Translations under genes and position numbers: made by a program
Shown here: piece by piece, positions 57,424 to 64,000 of the stretch
Layout of the letters: every line of letters starts with the position of its first letter
How positions within the stretch are numbered: position 1 is the stretch's first letter
The notes under the pieces: model-generated
What the model was told of the DNA's origin: nothing
What the model saw: the letters and a program-made list of their open reading frames with translations, nothing else
Databases searched by the model: none
Assembly (NCBI GenBank): GCA_023052935.1
Contig: CM041298.1
Location: 51,163,313-51,227,312 of the forward strand
Length of the DNA stretch: 64,000 bases
Source: Piezodorus guildinii
Taxonomy: Eukaryota > Arthropoda > Insecta > Hemiptera > Pentatomidae
Direction of reading: 5' to 3'

Positions 57424-57680
57424 CATTGAGGTGATGTCTCCCACTTTATGTGATACTTATATGGTTTATCGTTTTATTCGTTTTTACTTCCATCGCAAAC
57501 GAACGTTTCTGAGGAACAAATCTTTCTTTTAATAACTTTATAAGTTCCGCCAACAACGGATGTGGAACTTGTTATGAATCAAAAATAACCTCTACCTTTA
57601 ACTGTTATCGGGTAGAATCAGTTACAGTTAATTTGCACGAATCGTTCCTCCGTGTCACTAACTGCTCCACTATAAAGGCA
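57424..57680. other. Unassigned AT-rich DNA
   Basis: No feature recognised. Confidence 0.4.
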
Positions 57681-57683
57681 CCG

Positions 57684-57960
57684 CTAGAGTTTCGACAGAC
57701 GGTACAGCCTCATCATCAGGTGCCAGAGGAGCCAATGTTCACTAATAAGGTCCTTGGAGCGGGTTTGCGCAACCTCTTGCCTCACTGACGGATTGAGGTT
57801 GATGTCACCACCCCACAATATGTACCTCCTGTCTGATTGAGCTATATTTTGCGCGGAGGGAGGGCGCAGTGTATCTCTCTTCGCAGGTACACGAGAACTT
57901 AATAGCCCTAATCGTCTCACCTCCAGGACACTGAACTCGGTGGGCGTTGAGTTATATCAA
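57684..57960 (-). pseudogene. Possible LINE apurinic-like endonuclease fragment
   Basis: The frame at 57684-57920 includes RRYILWGGDINLNPSVRQE. G-G-D-(F/I)-N after a run of hydrophobics is the signature of the endonuclease of several LINE clades. The rest of the domain is not recognisable, and the block is GC-richer than its neighbours. Alternative: a chance match. Confidence 0.3.
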
Positions 57961-58600
57961 AGTGGTCATCCCACGGGTCTCCTGAAGTAATGGGAGGTTT
58001 CGATGGATTTTTAAACCATCTTATTCCAAAAAAGCTTGTTTAGTATTCAATTATAAAGAAACGTTCTGGTGGGTTTAGTTTTTAACAATTATTTTTAAAA
58101 AAGCTCTATTTTTTAAGTCTTTTCGATACTGAACCTTTGTAATCGAGAAAAAAAAAAAGATAAAAAGTTTTAAGATGCGTAGAGCACGAATAAAAAAAAT
58201 TTCTGTCTGTCTGTCGAGCACCTTATGGTGTCACATTGTATGTAATTCGTTAAGTCAATGCATGATCAAGTACTTCTTAATACCAGATAGGTTTAAACCT
58301 CATTTAAATAAATTACTTGTATTTTTTTTTTCGTTTGAACTAAATAGAAATAGTCAATCCTATTATTATTAGTAAAGATTAGTACATAAATATTAACTAT
58401 AGAACCATTATATTATCTCCTTAATGAGGAAAAATCAAAAAGAGACTCACTCAGAAAAAAATGTGGTTTCTAGATATTAAAAGAGTTATGTAGATGCATA
58501 AACTATATAGTTAGAGACATCGATTTTTTTTTTTAATGTTATTTAACATGTACTCGAAAAATTGAATGGAGAGTGACAAAAATCTATAAACCTATTTCTT
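57961..58600. other. Unassigned AT-rich DNA
   Basis: The frame at 58175-58372 shows no domain. T- and A-runs at 58148 and 58320. Confidence 0.4.
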
Positions 58601-58602
58601 TA

Positions 58603-58858
58603 GAGGTCACCTGTGGCTAGTACAACAGCTTGCTATGCTTAAGGTCATGGGTTCATACCCGGCAGATTTTTAGCCATAAGATTTTATAAGGGAGTAAAAA
58701 ATCCTTGTATATGGCGTCCTTCAGAGAACACATAAAATGGTGATGCCGAGTCAGTGCGATATCAGGTACTCGTTGAAGATAAATATTCTATCTTAATTAA
58801 ACCTGGATAGACAAAAGTTAAGACTTCCACTGTAGCATCCTCCGATACGCTACGGTAT
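58603..58858 (+). mobile_element. SINE family S1, decayed
   Basis: GAGGTCACCTGTGGCTAG, a weakened B-box region GGTTCATACCC, GAGTAAAAAATCCTTG, GGCGTCCTTCAGAG and TAGCATCCTCCGATACG blocks. No target duplication recognised. Confidence 0.75.
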
Positions 58859-59920
58859 TTCTTTAATAATTTCTACTTTCAGTTCATTCAATGAAAAAAT
58901 ATGTTTTTTGAAACTAAACGAAATCACAACGTTGACTAAAAGAAATAGTTTATTTTATTTTATTTATTTTTTTTTTGTGCTATCGTAATTGTCTTAAAAG
59001 CACTCATTACATTTTTTTTTTATTTCGCCTGGTTTACATGCAGTAGATATCTACTTATATGCACGACTGAATTATTATTGAGTTTGTTTATGAAAATAAA
59101 CATGGATATTTTTATTAACATATTAGAGTACAAAAGTGCTTTAGATTTGTTTAAAAAAAGGCGCGACGAAAGATGATAACAGTGGACGATCAACATAAAT
59201 TTTATTTCAATTTAATTCACGGGTTTTACTTTGTTATAATCATAGGTTTTTTAAAATTATTTTTTATGTTGTTATTTTTTCGTCAGTATATAAAATAAAT
59301 CTTCCAGATAGACGACAAATGATAAGTAGTTGAACTTTCTAAAAGGTCTTTTATAGAGTATTTACAACGAAATTGGGTTAAAATAATATTCTTAGTCTTT
59401 AAAGTCAGTATCGATACCTCGATTTAAGAATTTCTAAAATTCGACAAAATATAAACCTGTTACCTTGGCACAATACACATGTTGCTACATGGTAAGTGAA
59501 AACAGTTAAGATACTTTATAATACAGTGGTTTTGAAATTGTACATCAGGAAGAAATTTCGCTTTCTTTATTATGAAAAATAATTAATAATAAAATAACTT
59601 TATTCTGGGACTATGTCCCTTAAGAATAACAATGTTGTATAGTAAATATACACTTCAATATGTCTGGCCGAGACACCAATAAAATAAACTTTTATTTACA
59701 AATGTATAAAAAAAAAATAAGACCTATTTATATAGATATATAAAAAAAATATCGAATATAAACCAAAGAAAAAAATCTGCTATAAAATAATAGAGCTGAA
59801 CTATGTCCAAATAAATAAAATAAATGAATTAATCCATAACTCTAGGATTCTGATAAAATAAAAATAAAATGATCTTAAGTTGAAAGTAAGATAGTGAATT
59901 ATCAATTTTACATTTAGTGT
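58859..59920. other. Unassigned AT-rich DNA
   Basis: No gene or repeat recognised. 59690-59760 is A-rich. Confidence 0.45.
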
Positions 59921-59924
59921 GCGT

Positions 59925-60235
59925 CTCTTTGGAATCTTAGAAGGTGTAGGAAAAGATGGGATTTGAATGAGAGAAGGGAAAAAGCATGGCGAATATGATT
60001 AGGTAGGGAATTCCAGAGAGATGCAGAGCGGATTTAAAAGGAATTATCAAAAGATTTGGTCCTATGGGTAGGAGTGTAAAGGTCAGAATGGCGTGATCTG
60101 GTTTCAAGTAAGTGAATTGAGGATTTGAATTGAAGGGTACTGTGAATGTATGGAGGATGTTGAGATTTAATGACTTGGTAGAGGTATGTCCCTGGGAAAT
60201 ATTGTCTACGTATGGAAGGTAGGATTTAATTCCAT
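59925..60235 (-). pseudogene. CR1/L2-like LINE C-terminal fragment
   Basis: On the minus strand: LPSIRRQYFPGTYLYQVIKS, IHSTLQFKSS, then RSRHSDLYTPTHRTKSFDNS and a SLWNSLPNHIRHAFS stretch. The same series is at 41181-41597. The WNSLP motif is intact here. Small frame changes separate the parts. It is the protein tail only. Confidence 0.75.
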
Positions 60236-61733
60236 AAAAAATAAAGCAGGCAAAAAAGATGACAATAACATGTGCTGATGTTATAATCCTTTATGTTAAT
60301 ATTCTTAAAACTGATAAATAATAATTGAAAACTTATTTATAAAAACATTATCAACTATTGTATAAGCAGATTTGTAAATTATTTTTAAAATTATTATTAT
60401 TAATTTTATTTATTTATTTTTTTAATTTAACCTGATATACATTTATCTTTGACTAATGCTGTTATGTTTATTCTTATAATTATTTGTTTTCAACTATTTG
60501 TTTTTATATGTTTTTAACTAAAATCATTGTTGATTGTTTAAAATGAGTGTCTGGCACTGATGACTGAGATGTTTTGTGCCAATAAAATATAACAACCGAC
60601 AAATATTGTATAAACTAAACTTATTAAATTCAAATAAAACATCTAGATTTTCATGTACGATATATTAGTAGGTACGTAAAGAATATTTCAATATGGAAAT
60701 AAACTAGTAATAATTAATTCACTAATATGAATTTACATATGAATTCGACATATCAAGCCTAGAGTCTGCAAAGCATTGGTAAATATTACAAATTATATTA
60801 ACCAAAGGCAGTACCTCTAAAGAACTAATTGACGAAAAAAATATATCAAATACCAAAAATAAAATAATAATAAAATACAAAAGAAATGAACTGCTTACTA
60901 CAATAGCGAAAATTCAATAGAAATAGAAATTAATGGTAGAATGTAAATGGAAATTTTTTAAACCCAGCAATTTGTTTTCATACGAAGCCATAACACAAGG
61001 TTGTTTGCCAACAATAAATGACAATTGTTTCTAGATCATTAAGCAAGATGAATAATAATTATATTCTATCTCTCTTTCTCTCTCAGAGAGAGAAAGAGAC
61101 CGAAAATGGGAATCTGAGCCCAGAAGTCTGTCATAACTGCCTTTGCGTGATACAAGGCAGTTAGGGTAGGTCAAAAAACATAAACAAAAAAACATTTATT
61201 TATTGACAAGCCTCATCTCCCTCTTAGAGGTGACAGGATAAATAACTACGTAAAATATTCCACTATTTATTCTCAAACTAACTTTATTTACCAACATTTA
61301 TAGTTTTAAGTTAACCAAACGTAGTCATTTTCAGCACACATATATCTTTCACATGTACTCGAAAAATGCACACAAACCAGTTCAAAACATATAACCTGTA
61401 CGAAAAAAAGAAAACACAGTGGTTCTATTTGTACAAAAAAAATGTATAAGATATGTTTAATATTTGAAGACAACATAATTTTAAAAAATACATGACAAGA
61501 TGTTATGCTTATACGTCGTTTTCTGTTAAATAAACACCGCTGGAACATATTTACGAGTTTCCTATGCCTTAGACATATCAACTGGCTTATTTTTTCCAAA
61601 TTATTAAATTTATAGTTTTAATAATAGTAGAATTGTTGGTGATTCTATGATTATTATGTTTTTATATAAATTTATATTAGTTATTTAAGGTTTATTTGTT
61701 TTTAAAAATACGAAGTAATAGTGCTGATTAACT
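60236..61733. other. AT-rich DNA up to the LTR element
   Basis: Contains a GA-type palindrome (14-bp arms, 61071-61084 and 61086-61099) and a small hairpin AACTGCCTT/AAGGCAGTT at about 61134-61163. The frame at 61306-61599 shows no domain. Confidence 0.45.
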
Positions 61734-61761
61734 TGATATAATAGTGCGGTTACCAGAAGGG

Positions 61762-61773
61762 CGCGCATGCGCA
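61762..61773 (+). promoter_or_regulatory. NRF-1-type palindromic site in the LTR
   Basis: CGCGCATGCGCA fits the NRF-1 consensus (Y-GCGCA-Y-GCGC-R) exactly. The insect homologue (erect wing/NRF-1 group) binds the same palindrome. It would lie in the U3 part of the LTR. Binding is inferred from the motif only. Confidence 0.4.
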
Positions 61774-61883
61774 TTACCGAGCATTACAGTGCCGGGAATT
61801 AAAATATCGCAGTCGAAGTCGAGTCCCAGTCGAATCGTAGTCGAGTCGTGAGTGCGTACGTAATCATACAGGACTTCCATCCA

Positions 61884-61964
61884 GTCACACAGGGTGACCA
61901 TATAGTCCCACAGGGGGACAGCAGAGACTCATAATCGAGAAGAAGACAAGTCCCACAGGGGGAC
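61884..61964 (+). other. Three covarying hairpins in the LTR
   Basis: Hairpin 1 (61884-61898): GTCAC, loop ACAGG, GTGAC. Hairpin 2 (61905-61919) and hairpin 3 (61950-61964): GTCCC, loop ACAGG, GGGAC. The loop is identical in all three. The fourth stem pair is A-T in the first and C-G in the other two, so pairing is kept while sequence changes. Confidence 0.8.
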
Positions 61965-62210
61965 AGCAGATAAGCTTACGTTTAATATTAATACAACATT
62001 GAAAGACTACTAATTTAACAATTATAATATTTAAGTTCAATCAGAGCTATTACTTTACCACATTAGAATTTTTGCATTCATTTTATTATTTTATTTTGTA
62101 TTATCAATTTCAATTAAACATTTCCTTTTATACATAGCCTGGCGTATTTATTTCACATGCAATATATAACCAACGCACGTACCCAGTTTATTAACATTAT
62201 TTAACAAACA

Positions 62211-62236
62211 TTTTTTGGTCAATCTCCGGACCGGAT
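62211..62236 (+). promoter_or_regulatory. Probable primer-binding region
   Basis: The segment TTTTTTGGTCAATCTCCGG, then ACCGGATG, starts directly after the putative LTR. Its position and TTTGGTC plus GACCGGAT character resemble the primer-binding region of insect BEL/Pao elements. The tRNA partner cannot be named with certainty. Confidence 0.5.
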
Positions 62237-62896
62237 GAAAATTAAAATTAATAATCAGTTTTATTGCAATGGTTATGTGCGTGTGTTGAATATTGCCTGT
62301 AACAATAGATGTAAACAGACGCAGGTGCAGTAAGAATACGGTATTATCTATACTAGAGTATTAAGTTTTAAACATTAATTCGATATTAACATGATAACAG
62401 TAATATGTAATACCCAACACTATAGTTGTTTATACTTATTTTAAGAAACATTTATTTTTAATTTAAGAATTGTTTAATTCCACTAATATAAAGAACTTTT
62501 TTTTATTATTTTAACTAATTATTTAGAGGTTTAAAAATTAATTTAAAATATTAGATTTAGATTGCTTTATTTTTTATTTTTAATCCATGTATTTATTGGA
62601 TTATTGTACATAGAGTATTACCATTTAATTTATTTTTTACACAGGCATTTCTTTTCTTATTAATTAAATTATATATTTAGGATTACAGTTGCACTATAAT
62701 TTTCTATATACAATATTTTGAAAGGATTGTTATTTTAGAGATTTATTTTATTTTATAGATGGTTATTTTTTTATTTATTGAATAATTAATTATTAGATGA
62801 AAATTATTAATCAAATTAATTATTAACATTTAATTTTCATTAATCAATTGGAAACTGTTAGTCGATATTGATTATAATTTGTGAAGTTTCACCAAC
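62237..62896 (+). other. AT-rich leader of the BEL/Pao element
   Basis: About 660 bp between primer site and gag ATG, very AT-rich and without open frames. Probably the 5' untranslated/packaging region of the element. Confidence 0.5.
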
Positions 62897-64000
62897 ATGG
62901 CTTCCCCAGAATTACAAATTAAAGGCATTCGGGCTGCTCTTAAACTATTGCGTAAAGATCTTGCTCAGATTTATAATGTAGGCATGTCACAACAAGAGGG
63001 GATGGCAAATACTTTTAAGGCTATGGCTCCAACTTCTGAATCGATCAAATCTAATTATTTAAAAAAGTTTGAGGAATGTCAACTCTTAGCTATTACTTCG
63101 GAAAAAGATAGCTTGTTTCCGACGGATGATGATATAAAAGAGAGAGGGGAAATTAACGCTCTTTATTACAAAATTATAGAACTCCAACAATCGAGACATG
63201 AGGGAGATAATTCAAAATTTGAAAATGTTTCTTCTAGAGTGTGTAGCAATCGAAGACTACCTCGGATAGAATTACCAAAATTTGACGGCAAAATTCAAGA
63301 CTGGCCTAAATTCAAACAACTGTTCGTTAGCATGATTCATACAAATGATGATATCCCGACTATTGAAAAATTCCATTATTTGAATACATCAGTCCAGGGT
63401 GAAGCGTTAGCTCTTATAGCTCCTTTCAGTTTGGATGAACCAAACTATCAGAAGGCTTGGGATGCCTTGACGGACAGATACAATAATAAACGATTACTTG
63501 CCACAGCATATATAGATCAAATTCTGGAATTTTCTTCTCATAAGGGATCGCCAACAGTTCAATCCCTCCAGTCCTTTATAAGGGTGGTAGCTGAAAGTAT
63601 AGCAGCTTTTCGATCAATAGATATACCTGACCAAGCTGATTTCCTATGGTTGACTTTAGCACTGAAAAAACTTGATCAAGAAACCAGACATAATTTTGAA
63701 GTGGAGGTAGTCACTACTGAATGGCCTACCTTTAAACAACTAGTAGATTTCGTGCAGGGGAGGAGTCGAGCAATGCAGCTCTCTGATCCTAAGCTCACTA
63801 ATTCATTTAAACAAAGGCCTAAGACAAACATTCTTGCAACTACTTCTACACCTTCCAACCAATGCAAATCACAAGTATGCTCGTGTAAACAGTCTCATAT
63901 CTTAATGCAATGTCCTATTTTTCAATCTAAGACGCCTGCGCAACGCTTATCTTTCTTAAAGGATAAAAACATATGCTTCAATTGCTTAAGACTAGGTCAT
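62897..64000 (+). CDS. BEL/Pao retrotransposon gag (start of polyprotein, partial)
   Basis: An open frame of 368 codons from an ATG in a good context (ACCAACATGG) to the window edge, with no stop. It begins with a coiled, charged segment (residues 1-115). The central region resembles the DUF1759 domain of BEL/Pao gag proteins: LPRIELPKFDGKIQDWPKF at 121-139, then KFHYLNTSVQGEA at 158-170 and an LDQETRHNFE segment at 259-268. After a CSCKQSH segment (328-334), the first zinc-knuckle half CFNCLRLGH sits at 360-368, and the last C is beyond the edge. Its role would be capsid formation and RNA packaging of the element. Protease, reverse transcriptase, RNase H and integrase should follow to the right. 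The open frame suggests a recent copy. It is an endogenous retroelement and not a host gene. Confidence 0.93.
   Translation, partial: MASPELQIKGIRAALKLLRKDLAQIYNVGMSQQEGMANTFKAMAPTSESIKSNYLKKFEECQLLAITSEKDSLFPTDDDIKERGEINALYYKIIELQQSRHEGDNSKFENVSSRVCSNRRLPRIELPKFDGKIQDWPKFKQLFVSMIHTNDDIPTIEKFHYLNTSVQGEALALIAPFSLDEPNYQKAWDALTDRYNNKRLLATAYIDQILEFSSHKGSPTVQSLQSFIRVVAESIAAFRSIDIPDQADFLWLTLALKKLDQETRHNFEVEVVTTEWPTFKQLVDFVQGRSRAMQLSDPKLTNSFKQRPKTNILATTSTPSNQCKSQVCSCKQSHILMQCPIFQSKTPAQRLSFLKDKNICFNCLRLGH

Larger units (their letters stand above)
61734..62210 (+). repeat. Putative 5' LTR of a BEL/Pao retrotransposon
   Basis: Placed by context: it lies upstream of a primer-site-like segment and a BEL/Pao gag. 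It begins about 61734 (TGATATAATAG) and ends TTAACAAACA. The left limit is uncertain because the 3' LTR is outside the window. It holds a GC-rich start (GGGCGCGCATGCGC), an AGTCGA-rich stretch at 61811-61852, and three short hairpins at 61884-61964. Length of about 477 bp is within the usual BEL/Pao range. Confidence 0.65.

Noticed and set aside
57684..57920. 2A-like self-cleaving peptide (GDINLNPS)
   Set aside because: The canonical D-x-E-x-N-P-G-P ending is not present; a LINE endonuclease signature fits slightly better.
61071..61099. Functional hairpin in the GA palindrome
   Set aside because: It is a simple CT/GA microsatellite that changes strand; no further support.

Overview
This is a 64 kb window of AT-rich, intron- and repeat-like eukaryotic DNA, almost certainly from an arthropod and most likely an insect. 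The evidence is the mix of mobile elements: mariner (DD34D) elements with TA target duplications, Jockey-type and other non-LTR retrotransposons, a Penelope-like element, a BEL/Pao LTR retrotransposon, several tRNA-derived SINE families and MITEs. I recognise no host protein-coding gene, tRNA or rRNA gene. Nearly every open frame is either a fragment of a transposon protein or a chance frame in AT-rich DNA.

Layout. 0-3.2 kb: two head-to-tail copies of an ~870-bp interspersed repeat (called R870 here), then a mariner deletion derivative nested in another repeat, then a MITE. 5-8.4 kb: tRNA-derived SINEs. 8.9-11.1 kb: a 38-bp-unit satellite array, interrupted by the 3' end of a non-LTR retrotransposon. 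11.5-19.5 kb: decayed Jockey fragments, a second R870 copy and a SINE with perfect target duplications. 20.4 kb: a Penelope-type hammerhead motif. 22.5-28 kb: a truncated R870, a small MITE, a dimeric SINE that moved as one unit, and a LINE C-terminus with the zinc-finger-like tail. 31-36 kb: SINEs, LINE debris (one LINE split by a SINE) and a nearly complete R870. 38-41 kb: an undescribed repeat family and LINE fragments. 42.5-44.7 kb: a Penelope-like remnant with 199-bp inverted arms, each carrying a hammerhead-type motif. 45.4-46.1 kb: another LINE 3' end. 48.5-52.9 kb: SINEs and R870. 53.6 kb: second MITE copy. 54.4-56.4 kb: a 5'-truncated Jockey element with an intact FADD active site and poly(A), then a decayed relative. 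56.75-57.42 kb: a fold-back mariner. 61.7-64 kb: the 5' end of a BEL/Pao element (putative LTR, primer-binding region, leader, open gag), which runs off the right edge.

How the parts relate. The autonomous machinery seen here (Jockey reverse transcriptase, other LINE ends) is of the kind that mobilises SINEs. Several SINE copies are flanked by perfect 9-13 bp direct repeats, so target-primed retrotransposition has been recent in this lineage. The mariner, R870 and MITE copies are non-autonomous. The BEL/Pao gag is open over all 368 visible codons. The least routine signals are the hammerhead-type motifs with stem covariation, the covarying triple hairpin in the putative BEL LTR, the dimeric SINE, the fold-back mariner and the two-variant satellite. 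All family assignments come from motif recognition by eye; no database search was run.
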